NCBI GenBank assembly: GCA_965247635.1
Contig: CBDFHJ010000009.1
Coordinates: forward strand, 372,001-436,000
Direction: 5' to 3'
DNA length: 64,000 bases
DNA from: CBDFHJ01 sp965247635
GTDB lineage: Bacteria > Chloroflexota > Dehalococcoidia > Lucifugimonadales > Australimonadaceae
Positions 31,158-40,564 of this stretch are shown piece by piece. The position numbers were made by a program, and so were the translations under genes. The notes under the pieces were generated by a model. That model was not told where the DNA came from, made no database searches, and was given only the letters and a program-made list of their open reading frames with translations. The first letter of the stretch is position 1. Each line of letters starts with the position of its first letter.

Positions 31158-31514
31158 ATGGCCTTCCCACGGCCTGACGACGATACCAAGGCGTTCCTCA
31201 ACTCCGTCCTGCCCGACGACCCCAACGTTCGGGCCCGGCCTATGTTCGGTAACCTGGCGGGCTTTGTGAACGGCAACATGTTCATGGGCGTTTTCGGCAG
31301 CACCGTGTTTGTGCGCCTCGCCGACTCGGACCGGTCCGAGCTGCTGCGGGAGGAAGGCACGGCGATCTTGGAGGTGATGGAAGGGCGGCCCATGAAGGAG
31401 TACGTGGCGGTCCCGAACGCTTGGCGCGACGAGCCCGGCAGGGTCCGCCACTGGGTCGCCCGTTCGTTGGAGTGGGTCGGCGCGATGCCGCCGAAAAAGG
31501 CGAAGGGCCGGTAG
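31158..31514 (+). CDS. TfoX N-terminal domain protein
   Basis: 118 residues with the TfoX-N pattern: VRARPMFGNLAGFVNGNMFMGVF, FVRLADSDRSELL and GRPMKEYVAVP. It starts two bases after the sucD stop, so it is read with sucCD. In proteobacteria the full-length protein regulates competence; stand-alone N domains like this have no settled role. Confidence 0.8.
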   Translation: MAFPRPDDDTKAFLNSVLPDDPNVRARPMFGNLAGFVNGNMFMGVFGSTVFVRLADSDRSELLREEGTAILEVMEGRPMKEYVAVPNAWRDEPGRVRHWVARSLEWVGAMPPKKAKGR

Positions 31515-31526
31515 CGGTGTTTATAA

Positions 31527-31635
31527 AAGCACCTTCTCCCTTGGCGGGAGAAGGTTAGGATGAGGGGGATGCGGGCGTTCCGGCGCTTCGCGCTCACCCT
31601 TACCCCGACCCTCTCCCATCGAGGGAGAGGGCTTT
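31527..31635. repeat. hairpin repeat pair, family III
   Basis: ACCTTCTCCC/GGGAGAAGGT (31530-31554) and CCCTCTCCC/GGGAGAGGG (31610-31632, followed by CTTT) frame a 110-bp repeat. The second hairpin can end transcription from the left, and its partner can end transcription from the right, between convergent genes. Relatives lie near 1429. Confidence 0.6.
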
Positions 31636-31657
31636 GAAGTGAGCTCTAGTAAGCGGC

Positions 31658-32017
31658 CTACTGGCTAACGGGCTGCGTCACCCCGAACTGATTGCCCTCT
31701 GGGTCGGTGAAGACGCCGACGATGATCCCCGCGCCGGGGACCTCGTCAGGCCCCATCAGCACCTTCCCGCCGAGCTGCACCGCTTTGTCGAGGTACGCCT
31801 GGGCACTGTCGACCTGCACGAAGGCGCGGATGCCGAACCACCCCTCCCCCTGAAATATGCCGCCGTCTATGCCCAGGTCACCGTCCTTGGTGACGGTAAG
31901 CCCATAGTTCATTGGGTTATTGGCGTCGATGCTCCAGCCGAACAGCTCGGTATAGAAATCTCCCACCTTCTTCGGGTCCTTGGCCGCGATCTCGAAGTGG
32001 ACTACGGGTGCCGCCAT
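31658..32017 (-). CDS. VOC-superfamily (glyoxalase-like) protein
   Basis: 119 residues. PVVHFEIAAKDPKKVGDFYTEL is the first beta-alpha-beta unit, and VGVFTDPEGNQFGV is the second, with a metal-ligand-type Glu. Such proteins bind metal and small thiol or aromatic ligands; function is not predictable. ATG 32017 follows AGGGA. The extension to 32086 is rejected. Confidence 0.85.
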   Translation of the reverse strand: MAAPVVHFEIAAKDPKKVGDFYTELFGWSIDANNPMNYGLTVTKDGDLGIDGGIFQGEGWFGIRAFVQVDSAQAYLDKAVQLGGKVLMGPDEVPGAGIIVGVFTDPEGNQFGVTQPVSQ

Positions 32018-32317
32018 GCTTTCCCTCCTTAACTTGCTGGGGGCCGTTCGCCGCGCCCCAGACCCCTTATGCGTTGTAGCGGCCACACCTTACTAGAACG
32101 ACCCCTCGCCAGCAAACGTCCTTTGTCAACAACGCCACCGGGGGCCACCCATGCTATTTACCCACCAACCCTCCCCGGACTGCGTCCAAGGGCGTGTGCC
32201 CCTCACCGTCTCTGGGTGTCTGCCCTCGCGGCCCGAAAGCGATCCGGCGAGGGCTCGATTACCCTTGCTGTACATCGACCATTGGGACACCGCAAGTAGG
32301 TCCAGGACGAGTCCTGG

Positions 32318-32346
32318 TTGACGGTCGGGGTGGCGCGCTCTAGCAT
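32318..32346 (+). promoter_or_regulatory. promoter of nuoA
   Basis: TTGACG (32318-32323), a 17-base spacer and TAGCAT (32341-32346). The same -10 sequence and spacing are used by groES at 32833-32861. The transcription start would be near 32353, 24 bases before the gene. The rest of 32018-32317 shows no gene. Confidence 0.5.
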
Positions 32347-32376
32347 TAGGCCCAGCCTGGACCGTGGGACACCAGC

Positions 32377-32820
32377 ATGGACGACTACTTCCGCCAATAC
32401 GGCTTCGTTTTTCTGCTGGGGATCGTTGCCGTAATCATCCCCACCAGCCTGCTGGTAACCTCCTGGCTTCTCTCCACGGTGCGCATCCGGCCGTACAAGC
32501 CGGACCCCATCAAGTACGACACCTACGAGTCGGGCATGCAGCCCATCGGCGGTAGGTGGGAGCGCTTCAACGTCCGCTACTATCGCTACGCGCTGCTGTT
32601 CGTGATCTTCGACGTGGAAGTGGTATTCCTCTTTCCGTGGGCGACCAGGGTCTCAGCCCTGGGCTGGGCAGGGTTCACGGCGATAGCCGTGTTCCTACTG
32701 TTGCTCACCATCGGGTTTCTCTATGAGTGGCTCCGAGGCGGTATCGAGTGGGAGGAGAGCGGCCAGCAACGCCTGACTCCTCCAAGGGCAGCAGCCCCGG
32801 CAGAGGACGGCCCCGCATAG
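32377..32820 (+). CDS. nuoA: NADH-quinone oxidoreductase subunit A, orphan
   Basis: 147 residues with three membrane helices and the NuoA signature YDTYESGMQPIGGRWERFNVRYYRYALLF split over the loop and second helix. This subunit belongs to the membrane arm of complex I. The normal neighbour nuoB is absent; the next gene is groES. The C-terminal tail beyond EWEESGQQ is Pro/Ala-rich and atypical. It may supply a complex I encoded elsewhere or be a second copy. Confidence 0.88.
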   Translation: MDDYFRQYGFVFLLGIVAVIIPTSLLVTSWLLSTVRIRPYKPDPIKYDTYESGMQPIGGRWERFNVRYYRYALLFVIFDVEVVFLFPWATRVSALGWAGFTAIAVFLLLLTIGFLYEWLRGGIEWEESGQQRLTPPRAAAPAEDGPA

Positions 32821-32832
32821 GCGGACCGGCCC

Positions 32833-32861
32833 TTGACAACGCCACGACACCCTTTTAGCAT
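32833..32861 (+). promoter_or_regulatory. groESL promoter
   Basis: TTGACA (32833-32838), a 17-base spacer and TAGCAT (32856-32861) place the transcription start near 32868, directly in front of the CIRCE element. This is the standard HrcA-controlled layout. Confidence 0.65.
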
Positions 32862-32870
32862 TGGCGTGCT

Positions 32871-32897
32871 TTAGCACTCTGGCGCGATGAGTGCTAA
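32871..32897 (+). promoter_or_regulatory. CIRCE operator (HrcA binding site)
   Basis: TTAGCACTC (32871-32879), nine bases, then GAGTGCTAA (32889-32897): a perfect match to the known CIRCE consensus. It implies repression of groESL by HrcA and release on heat or misfolding stress. It also rules out a groES start at ATG 32887, which lies inside the operator. Confidence 0.95.
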
Positions 32898-32946
32898 GAT
32901 TTTTAGCATGTCGCGGCCTGCCGAACGGCCGGGAAAGGAAGCAAGC

Positions 32947-33261
32947 GTGGTAAGTAAGGAGAAGAAAGGGGCACGTAAACTCGTACCCATGGGAGACCGA
33001 GTAGTCGTTAAGGCCATTGAACGGGAAGAGCGGACCAAGGGAGGGATCTACATCCCTGACACGGCGAAGGAACGTCCCCAGGAGGGAAAGGTGATCTCTG
33101 TTGGTCCTGGCCGAGTGACGGACGATGGCCAACGGGTGCCCATGGACATTAAGACGGGCGACTTGGTGGTCTACTCGAAGTTCGCCGGCACCGAGTTCAC
33201 CGAAGACGACGAAGAGTTTCTGATCTTGTCGGAGCGGGACATCCTGGTCAAGCTGGCCTAA
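32947..33261 (+). CDS. groES: co-chaperonin GroES
   Basis: 104 residues from GTG 32947, with GAAAGGAAG just upstream. Family landmarks are PMGDRVVVKAIEREE, the mobile loop TKGGIYIPDTAKERPQEG, and SVGPGRV. It caps GroEL. ATG 32911 would also be in frame but has no ribosome site. The operon continues with groEL after 50 bases. Confidence 0.93.
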   Translation: MVSKEKKGARKLVPMGDRVVVKAIEREERTKGGIYIPDTAKERPQEGKVISVGPGRVTDDGQRVPMDIKTGDLVVYSKFAGTEFTEDDEEFLILSERDILVKLA

Positions 33262-33311
33262 GGAGACCCCGCCGGCTTTACCCCATCTAGTGAACCAAAG
33301 AGGAGGAGTGT

Positions 33312-34934
33312 ATGGCGAAGCAGATTCTGTTCAGCGACGAAGCCCGAAAGTCCCTCAAGGCGGGCATGGACCAGTTGGCCAACGCCGTTAGGGTGACTTT
33401 GGGGCCGCGAGGGCGCAACGTGGTCCTGGACAAAAAGTTTGGCCCGCCCAGCGTCTGTAGCGATGGCGTAACCATTGCCAAGGAGATCGAGCTGGAGGAC
33501 CACTACGAAAACATGGGCGCCCAGCTTTTGAAGGAGGCGGCCACCAAGACGAACGACGTGGCCGGCGACGGGACAACCACCGCCACCGTCTTGGCGCAAG
33601 CCATCATTGGCGAGGGGTTCCGGAACATCGCCGCCGGCGCCGACCCCATGGCGCTGAAGCGTGGCCTTGAGACCGCGGTCAAGACCCTGCGCGAGGAGAT
33701 TGAGAAGCTGGCCACGCCAGTCGAGGGCAAGGAGCAGATAGCGCAGGTGGCAGCCCTCTCCGCTCACGAGCAGGAGATCGGCGACATGATCGCCGAGGTG
33801 ATGGAAAAGGTAGGTAAGGACGGGGTCATCACGGTTGAAGAGTCCAAGGGCCTCCAGTATGAGCAAGAGTACGTGGAGGGCATGCAGATCGACCGCGGAT
33901 ACATCTCCCCTTACTTCGTCACCAACGCCGAGCGGATGGAGTCGGAGCTGGAGGACCCCTACATCCTCATAACAGACAAGAAGATCTCCGCCGTCAGCGA
34001 CCTGCTTCCAGCGCTGGAGAAGGTCCTGCAACTCACCAAGAACGTGGTGATCGTGGCCGAGGACGTGGAAGGCGAGGCGCTGGCCACGCTGGTGGTCAAC
34101 AAGCTGCGCGGCACCCTGAGCGCTCTGGCGGTGAAAGCGCCCGGCTTTGGCGACCGCCGGAAGGAGATGCTTCAGGACATCGCCGTGCTGACCGGCGGCA
34201 CGGTGATCAGCGAGGAGATAGGCAAGAAGCTGGACTCCGCCACCGTGGAAGACTTCGGGCGCGCTCGGAAGGTGGTCTCCACAAAGGAGGAGTGCACCTT
34301 CGTGGAAGGTCGAGGGGCCGAGAAGGACATCCAGGACCGCATTCAGCAGATCAAGGCCAGGATCGAGGAGACCACCTCCGACTTCGACAAGGAGAAGCTC
34401 CAGGAGCGCCTGGCCAAGCTTTCCGGAGGGGTCGCCATTATCAAGGTGGGTGCGGCCACGGAGATTGAGCTGAAGGAGAAGAAGGCCAGGGTCGAAGACG
34501 CCCTTTCCGCCACGCGGGCGGCGGTGGAGGAGGGGATCGTACCCGGCGGCGGCGTAGTGCTCGTGCGCATCTCCGAGGCCTTGGATACTCTTGACGTATC
34601 CGGTGATGTGGCCACCGGTGTCCGCATCGTCCGCAAGGCGCTGGAGGAGCCGATCCGGCTCATTGCGACGAACTCCGGCCAACTCGGCGACGTCATCGTC
34701 GACACCGCCATGAAGTCTGAGGGCGACTGGGGGTTCGACGCCGATACCAATGAGTGGGGACACATGCTTGAGCGGGGTATCATAGACCCAGCCAAGGTAA
34801 CGCGGGCGGCCATCGAGAACGCGGCCAGCGTGGCTGGCATGGTTCTGACCACCGAGTCGCTGGTCACCGACGTCCCGGAGAAGCTCGCGGGCGCCGGCCC
34901 GATGGGGGACCCCCACATGCACGACATGATGTAA
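33312..34934 (+). CDS. groEL: chaperonin GroEL
   Basis: 540 residues, full length. It begins MAKQILFSDEARKSLKAGMD. The ATP site VAGDGTTTATVLAQAI and the signature AAVEEGIVPGGGVVL are present. The C-terminus is GPMGDPHMHDMM, with only a short Met/His tail instead of the classic GGM repeat. It folds client proteins with GroES under CIRCE control. Confidence 0.97.
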   Translation: MAKQILFSDEARKSLKAGMDQLANAVRVTLGPRGRNVVLDKKFGPPSVCSDGVTIAKEIELEDHYENMGAQLLKEAATKTNDVAGDGTTTATVLAQAIIGEGFRNIAAGADPMALKRGLETAVKTLREEIEKLATPVEGKEQIAQVAALSAHEQEIGDMIAEVMEKVGKDGVITVEESKGLQYEQEYVEGMQIDRGYISPYFVTNAERMESELEDPYILITDKKISAVSDLLPALEKVLQLTKNVVIVAEDVEGEALATLVVNKLRGTLSALAVKAPGFGDRRKEMLQDIAVLTGGTVISEEIGKKLDSATVEDFGRARKVVSTKEECTFVEGRGAEKDIQDRIQQIKARIEETTSDFDKEKLQERLAKLSGGVAIIKVGAATEIELKEKKARVEDALSATRAAVEEGIVPGGGVVLVRISEALDTLDVSGDVATGVRIVRKALEEPIRLIATNSGQLGDVIVDTAMKSEGDWGFDADTNEWGHMLERGIIDPAKVTRAAIENAASVAGMVLTTESLVTDVPEKLAGAGPMGDPHMHDMM

Positions 34935-34951
34935 TCCGGTTTTGGGATACA

Positions 34952-34987
34952 AAAAGGGAGGGCCACCAAATGGTGGCCCTCCCTTTT
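34952..34987 (+). terminator. intrinsic terminator of groESL
   Basis: AAAAGGGAGGGCCACC (34952-34967) pairs perfectly with GGTGGCCCTCCCTTTT (34972-34987) around AAAT. The stem ends in a T run, so it terminates groESL and could act in both directions. Confidence 0.9.
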
Positions 34988-35019
34988 CAGCGAGTCCCTC
35001 AAAACACAAAAACTATTAT

Positions 35020-35190
35020 GCGCCGTCCTTCGACAGGCTCAGGACGAACGGCCGGGCTAGACCCCATGTCATGCTGAGTCCGCCTCAGGCTGACGAAGCA
35101 TCTCTCACTGGCCCTTCCCGAGAGACCCTTCACTCCGCTCAGGGTGACAGAGTCTTGTCTGGTCAGGGTGAGCTTATCGAACCACGTTTT
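35020..35190. repeat. dispersed intergenic repeats, family IV
   Basis: CCTTCGACAGGCTCAGGACG, GTCATGCTGAGTCCGCC and GAGACCCTTCACTCCGCTC lie in a row. Related pieces occur near 1219, 2580 and 62873. No gene is seen in 34988-35221. Confidence 0.6.
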
Positions 35191-35221
35191 GAGATAGTTT
35201 CTTAGTAGGTCCGTGGGTGCG

Positions 35222-36484
35222 CTAGACAGCCAATAGCCGCCGGAACCGTGCGTCGGAACGGTACGGCCCCACCACGGCCAGCTTGTAAGCGTCAGGCGTC
35301 ACGAACGTCTCCGCCGCCGCCCGCACCTGCGCAGGCGTAACCCTACGCACCTCCTCCACCACCTCGTCGGGCGTTCGCACGCGGTCCACGAGCAGCTCCT
35401 GAGCCCCCAGTGACGACATGACAGCCCGGGTATCTTCCATACGCAGCAGCAGCCTTCCCGTGGAGAACTCCACCGCGCGGTGCAGCTCATCATCCGTCAC
35501 GCCCTCTCGAAGGCGCTCCAGCTCGGTGAGGATGGCCGAGAGGGCCGCGTCTACCTTAGCCGGGTCGGTCCCACAGTAGATGACGACGCTTCCACAGTCG
35601 CGATAGTGCGATGCGCTGCTGTGCACGTCGTAGGCCAGGCCCTGGCGCTCCCGGACCTGAAGAAACAGCCGGCTGGTCATGCCATCACCGAGCACCGTGC
35701 TCAGCAATGCCAATGCGTAGCGCCTGGGGTCGGTAGCGGAAACGCCCGGGAAGGCTAGGCAGATGTGGGCCTGGTCGGTCTTGCGCCTCTCCAGGGCAAC
35801 TTGGGGGCCAGACACCGTCTGATTGACGGGGTACCACTCCAGCGGTGTATTCGCCGGCCACTCGCCCATATGCGCTTGTACCGCGTCCATGACCTGTTGA
35901 TGGGAGACGTTGCCCGCTACGGACACCACCATGTTATTGGCCACGTACTGCTGGCGGTGATAGTTGGTCAGGTCGCTTCGGTCCAGGGCGATGACCGAAT
36001 CCCTGCTGCCGCCGACGTCCCTGCCCATGGGCTGCTCCGGCCAGATCGTCTCGTCGATCAGTAGGTCCGCCCTGGCGTCGGGCTGGTCGTTGGTCATGGC
36101 CAGCTCTTCCAGGATCACCCGGCGCTCTCGTTCCACCTCGTCAGGCGCCATGGTGGAGTGGAGCACCATGTCGGCAAGTAGGTCTAGGGCCAGGGGAAAG
36201 TGGTCAACGGCCACCTTCGTCCAGTAGAGCGTTAGCTCCCGATCGGTGGCGGCGTTGATGATTCCGCCCACCGATTCGATAGCACCGCTGATCGCGGCGG
36301 CTTCAGGACGGCGCTCAGTGCCTTTGAACAGCATGTGCTCCAGGAAGTGAGACGCACCGGCGATGGAGTCCTGCTCGTAGCGGGACCCAGCCCCCACGAA
36401 GATGCCCACGGACACCGACCGCGTGTGGGGCATGGCGCTGCTCAAGACACGAATCCCGTTGGGCAAAACAGATCGTTCGTACAC
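35222..36484 (-). CDS. M16-family zinc protease
   Basis: 420 residues. The inverted zinc motif H-x-x-E-H is HFLEHMLFKG, with the third ligand region about 75 residues on (ATDRELTLYWTKV). A second M16 fold fills the C-terminal half. Members cut short peptides or targeting signals in the cytoplasm or envelope. The start is GTG 36484 behind AAGGAGGG. It is a single gene, reading away from groEL. Confidence 0.9.
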   Translation of the reverse strand: MYERSVLPNGIRVLSSAMPHTRSVSVGIFVGAGSRYEQDSIAGASHFLEHMLFKGTERRPEAAAISGAIESVGGIINAATDRELTLYWTKVAVDHFPLALDLLADMVLHSTMAPDEVERERRVILEELAMTNDQPDARADLLIDETIWPEQPMGRDVGGSRDSVIALDRSDLTNYHRQQYVANNMVVSVAGNVSHQQVMDAVQAHMGEWPANTPLEWYPVNQTVSGPQVALERRKTDQAHICLAFPGVSATDPRRYALALLSTVLGDGMTSRLFLQVRERQGLAYDVHSSASHYRDCGSVVIYCGTDPAKVDAALSAILTELERLREGVTDDELHRAVEFSTGRLLLRMEDTRAVMSSLGAQELLVDRVRTPDEVVEEVRRVTPAQVRAAAETFVTPDAYKLAVVGPYRSDARFRRLLAV

Positions 36485-36585
36485 GGACCCTCCTTAGCTT
36501 GCTCGTCAAGAATTGCGGCGCCAGGGTCAGGAGGCATTCTAGCAAATCGAGGCTGGCCGTTTCTCAGCCCACCGTGCCAGTGGGC

Positions 36586-36939
36586 TTACACCCCACCGGA
36601 GTTGTTTGGCCTATAGAGGAGAATGCTGGGTTGGCAGACGATGCGGACCGCATTCACCTGCTGAGCCGTCAGCTCCCAGCTGTTTACGTCGGAAGCGAAG
36701 TCGGGAAAGAGACGCCTCTCAACCCACTGGCGGGAAACGTCGCACGTCGCCCGTTCGCCTTGGAACGGTAAGAAGGCGGACGGGCCAAGCCAGGTTAGGG
36801 CGATGGCGGACCGCTCCCGTACGAAGTAGTCCGTTGACGATTCGCTGGCGGACCCGGTGCCGCCAAACACCGCCACACCCACCAGGAACACGAGCAGCAG
36901 CACTGCGAGCACGACCGGCTTGGCTAGTGGCCCTCTCAT
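36586..36939 (-). CDS. small secreted or anchored protein, hypothetical
   Basis: 117 residues: N-terminal hydrophobic segment (VVLAVLLLVFLVGVAVFGGTG) as signal or anchor, then a mature part with two cysteines (RATCDVS and RIVCQPS) that could pair. No family recognised. Its ATG follows the serS stop by one base (TGA-G-ATG), so translation is coupled to serS. Confidence 0.6.
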   Translation of the reverse strand: MRGPLAKPVVLAVLLLVFLVGVAVFGGTGSASESSTDYFVRERSAIALTWLGPSAFLPFQGERATCDVSRQWVERRLFPDFASDVNSWELTAQQVNAVRIVCQPSILLYRPNNSGGV

Positions 36940-36940
36940 C

Positions 36941-38224
36941 TCAACCCACCGGCTCCAGCAGTTCCTGGTCTAGGTAGGGCCGCAGCACCTGGGGGACCTC
37001 GACGCTGCCGTCGGCGCGCTGATAGGTCTCCAGGATGGCGATGATGACTCGGGGGATGGCCAGGCCCGAGCCGTTGAGGGTGTGGACGAACTCAGGCCGG
37101 CCGGTGGGCTCGCGGCGAAAGCGGATGTTGGCCCGCCGGGCCTGGAAATCGGTGCAGCTAGAGCAGGAGCTCACCTCCAGCCACTCCTCAGAGGCCGGCG
37201 ACCATAGCTCGATGTCGTAGCTCTTGGCGGACTGAAAGGCGAGGTCTCCCGCACACAGCTGGAGCACGCGGTGCGGTATCTCTAGGGAGCGGCACACCTC
37301 CTCGGCGTGGCCCATCAGTTCCTGGAGTGCGGCGTCGGAGCGTTCCGGCTCCGCCAGCTGGTACAGCTCTACCTTGTCGAACTGGTGGACCCGTTTGATC
37401 CCCCGGACGTCCCTGCCCGCCGCCGTCCTCTCCCGCCGGAAGCAGGGCGTGTGTGCCACGTACTTGATGGGTAGCGAGCCTGGGGAGAGGATTTCGTCCC
37501 GGTGCAGGTTGGTGAGTGGGACCTCCGCCGTGGGGATAAGCCACAGGTCGTCCTCGACGTCATGGTACAGCGCGTCGCCGAACTTGGGCAGGTTCCCGCT
37601 GCCCTCCATCACCTCTTCACGGACCAGGATCGGCAGGCCGACCTCCCGGTAACCGTGCTCGTTCCGGTGGAGGTCCAGCATCCAGCTGACCAGCGCCCGC
37701 TGGAGCCTGGCGCCCGTTTGCTGGAGCACGTAGAAACGCGAGCCGGACAGCTTGGCGCCTCGCTCCATGTCGGTGATATCCAACTGCTCGGAAAGCTCCC
37801 AATGGGGCTTCAGTGGAAAGTCGTACGCGCGGAAGGTACCCTCCTGGCGTACCACGACGTTGTGCGTTTCGTCCAGGCCGTCCGGCACGTCGTCCAGGGG
37901 CAGGTTGGGCAAGGCGAGCAACAGCGTATGGCGGCGAAGGTCAACCGCGCGATGCTCCTCCTCCAGCAGCTTTAGGTCGTCGCCCATCTGACGCACCTTT
38001 TCGCGTTGCTCGTCCGCCGGACCAGCGTCGCCACGCCGAATGAGGTCACCGATGGCCTTGCTCGCGGCGTTTCGTTCGGCGTTGAGCCGGTCGACTTGAG
38101 CGACGAGGTCCCTCCATTGACCATCCACTGTAAGGAGGTCGTCAACGACGTCGTCCTCACCGCGGCGCACCAGGGCGCGGCGCACGAGGTCGGGTTGCCG
38201 GCGGAATAGCTCAATGCTCAGCAT
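36941..38224 (-). CDS. serS: seryl-tRNA synthetase
   Basis: 427 residues. It has the N-terminal coiled-coil arm, then class II motifs: motif 2 around TPCFRRERTAAGRDVRGIKR and motif 3 in GSGLAIPRVIIAILE. It charges tRNA-Ser and, where present, tRNA-Sec, which matters for the selenoprotein candidate at 53.4 kb. It lies seven bases downstream of lysS. Confidence 0.95.
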   Translation of the reverse strand: MLSIELFRRQPDLVRRALVRRGEDDVVDDLLTVDGQWRDLVAQVDRLNAERNAASKAIGDLIRRGDAGPADEQREKVRQMGDDLKLLEEEHRAVDLRRHTLLLALPNLPLDDVPDGLDETHNVVVRQEGTFRAYDFPLKPHWELSEQLDITDMERGAKLSGSRFYVLQQTGARLQRALVSWMLDLHRNEHGYREVGLPILVREEVMEGSGNLPKFGDALYHDVEDDLWLIPTAEVPLTNLHRDEILSPGSLPIKYVAHTPCFRRERTAAGRDVRGIKRVHQFDKVELYQLAEPERSDAALQELMGHAEEVCRSLEIPHRVLQLCAGDLAFQSAKSYDIELWSPASEEWLEVSSCSSCTDFQARRANIRFRREPTGRPEFVHTLNGSGLAIPRVIIAILETYQRADGSVEVPQVLRPYLDQELLEPVG

Positions 38225-38231
38225 GGGGGCC

Positions 38232-39710
38232 TCACTCCAGGCTACGCACCTGGGGGAAGAGCACCACGTCGCGGATGTTCTTCTGGTCGGTGAGCAGCAT
38301 CACCAGGCGGTCCACGCCGATGCCCAGACCGCCGGTGGGCGGCATGCCGTGCTCCAACGCCACCAGGAAGTCCTCATCGATCCGGTCTAACTCCTCGTCC
38401 TGGTACTGCTTGCGCAGGGACTCCTGTTCGTTCCATCGCTGCCGCTGGACGGCGGGGTCGTTCAGCTCCGTAAAGGAGTTGGCGATCTCCATGCCACCCG
38501 CGAAGGCCTCGAACCGTTCCACGTACCGGGGGTTATCGGGCCTTGCCTTGGCCAGGGGCGACATCTCCACCGGGTAGTCTACCAGGAAGATGGGCCGGAC
38601 CAACTGCGGCTCTACATAGGTGGCCAGGAGCTTATCAATGAGGTATCCCCGGCTGGCGGCGTAGGTGACCGTGACCTCCGCGTCGCGCATGCGCTCCGCC
38701 AGCGACGAGGCGTCCGGGTAGTCGTCGATGTCGATGCCGCCATACTCGCGGATGGCCTCTCGCAAGGAGCGCCGAGGCCACGGCGGCGTCAGGTCCACCT
38801 CCTGGCCGTTGAAGGTGATGCGGGACGCGCCCGCGACCTCCTCCGCAACGGCGCAAATAAGCGCTTCCACCATGGCCATGACGTCGTTGTAGTCGGCATA
38901 GGCCTCGTAGCTTTCGAGCAGCGTGAACTCCGGGTTGTGGTCGAGGTCGATGCCCTCGTTGCGAAAGACCCGGCCGATCTCGTACACCTTGTCCATCCCG
39001 CCCACGATGAGCCGTTTGAGGTAGAGCTCGGTGGCGATGCGAAGGTACAGCTGCCGGTCCAAGGCGTGGTGCTCGGTCACAAAGGGCTGGGCCATGGCGC
39101 CCGCAGGCACCGAGACCAGCACGGGGGTCTCCACCTCCAGGAACCCACGCTCGTCCAGGAAACGGCGGAGGGCCGCGATGGTCCTCGCCCGAGCTTGCGC
39201 GACGGCATGGACCTCCTTATTGGCGATGAGGTCTAGGTAGCGTTGACGGTATCGCTGCTCCTGGTCCCGCAGTCCGTGCCACTTTTCAGGGGGTGGGCGC
39301 ATCGCTTTGGCCAGCAGGACCACCTCCTCCACGGCCAAGGAGACCTCGCCCGTCTTGGTACGGAACAAAGCCCCTCGGGCGCCCAGAAAGTCGCCCAAGT
39401 CCACGTCTTCCAAGAGCTGGTACGCATCGCCCAGCAGGTCCTGCCGCAGGTGAAGTTGGAGCTGCCCCTGGCCGTCCTGGATGTCCAAGAAGGCGGCCTT
39501 TCCCATGCGCCGTATGCGGCTCACGCGTCCGGCGGTGGAGAGCTGGGGACCTGGCTGGTTGTGCCCTTCGGCGTCCAGGAAGAGGCGTCGCGCCTCCTCC
39601 ATCGTGGCGGAGCGGCGAAACGTGGAGGGATAGGGGTCGATACGACGTTGGAGCAGCCGCTCCAGCTTCGCTTGCCGGTCCCGGAGGAGCTTATCGCCGC
39701 GCTGTGGCAT
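38232..39710 (-). CDS. lysS: lysyl-tRNA synthetase, class II
   Basis: 492 residues. The N-terminal OB fold contains SRIRRMGKAAFLDIQDGQGQ. The class II core has RVFRNEGIDLDHNPEFTLLE (motif 2) and GLGIGVDRLVMLL (motif 3). It is read together with greA upstream and serS downstream. Confidence 0.96.
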   Translation of the reverse strand: MPQRGDKLLRDRQAKLERLLQRRIDPYPSTFRRSATMEEARRLFLDAEGHNQPGPQLSTAGRVSRIRRMGKAAFLDIQDGQGQLQLHLRQDLLGDAYQLLEDVDLGDFLGARGALFRTKTGEVSLAVEEVVLLAKAMRPPPEKWHGLRDQEQRYRQRYLDLIANKEVHAVAQARARTIAALRRFLDERGFLEVETPVLVSVPAGAMAQPFVTEHHALDRQLYLRIATELYLKRLIVGGMDKVYEIGRVFRNEGIDLDHNPEFTLLESYEAYADYNDVMAMVEALICAVAEEVAGASRITFNGQEVDLTPPWPRRSLREAIREYGGIDIDDYPDASSLAERMRDAEVTVTYAASRGYLIDKLLATYVEPQLVRPIFLVDYPVEMSPLAKARPDNPRYVERFEAFAGGMEIANSFTELNDPAVQRQRWNEQESLRKQYQDEELDRIDEDFLVALEHGMPPTGGLGIGVDRLVMLLTDQKNIRDVVLFPQVRSLE

Positions 39711-39776
39711 CTCCCCTCCGTCTCCGTATGAGCGTACGCTGGCCTAGCGGCAGTGGGGGACCACCTGAAGGGGTGG

Positions 39777-40253
39777 TTATTTGACTTTCACCAGCTTGAG
39801 CCGCTGGGTGCCCGCCGGGATGCGCACTTCCACGACGTCGCCGACACGCTTGCCGAGGAGCGCCCTGCCCACGGGTGACTCGTTGGAGATCAGCCCATCC
39901 GCTGGCGCGGCCTCGGTGCTGCCGACGATGGTGTAGGTGTGGGCTTTCTTCGAGTCCACGGCCGCCACCTGCACGATAGACCCCATCTCCACCACGTCGG
40001 AGGCAGCCTTTTTATGGTCAGGGATGATAACAGCGTTTTGGATCATCGCCTCCAGGGCCTGCATGCGCCCTTCCACGTAGGCGAGTTCGTTCTTGGCCTC
40101 GTCATACTCGGCATTGTCCACCGTGCCGCCGACCTCTTTCGCCTCCTGGATGCGGTCGGCGACCTCTTGGCGGCGGACGGCCCGCAGATTCTCCAGCTCC
40201 TCTTCGAGCTGGCGCAGTCCATGGGGCGTTAGGTAGGTCTCTTCCAGGGCCAT
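39777..40253 (-). CDS. greA: transcription elongation factor GreA
   Basis: 158 residues. The N-terminal coiled coil starts LTPHGLRQLEEELENLRAV, with the acidic tip DNAEYDEAKNE that enters the RNA polymerase channel. The C-terminal domain includes PVGRALLGKRVGDVVEV. It rescues backtracked polymerase. It probably leads the greA-lysS-serS operon; TACAAT at about 40367-40372 on this strand is a possible -10. Confidence 0.95.
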   Translation of the reverse strand: MALEETYLTPHGLRQLEEELENLRAVRRQEVADRIQEAKEVGGTVDNAEYDEAKNELAYVEGRMQALEAMIQNAVIIPDHKKAASDVVEMGSIVQVAAVDSKKAHTYTIVGSTEAAPADGLISNESPVGRALLGKRVGDVVEVRIPAGTQRLKLVKVK

Positions 40254-40564
40254 GATCTCTTCTCAAGTCTCGGAGCTATCTCAGCGTCAAAGGGTCTAAC
40301 AATAACAAAAGACTGAGTCCTGGCCGGCCGCTTGCTCTCCAGCCAGTCCCTACTCAGTCGCCCCTATTGTACACCAGGTACACCGAAGAGTAAATAATCT
40401 CAGCCCCAGGTCTACTCAAGCACCGGCAGTGCCAGGGCTTTGGCAAAGTCCTAAACTTCGTTTATACTTAATCCTAAACTATTGACCAGAATTCTCGCCA
40501 TGTGTAAGATGCGTCGGTCGAGCTTTTGCGGCCCCACGGCCCAAGGGCCGTTGGAGGGCCGGCC

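Noticed and set aside
32887..32946. Longer groES start at ATG 32887
   Set aside because: That ATG lies inside the CIRCE operator and has no ribosome site.
33258..35009. Open frame of 583 codons opposite groEL
   Set aside because: Shadow of groEL; it also runs through the groES stop and the terminator.
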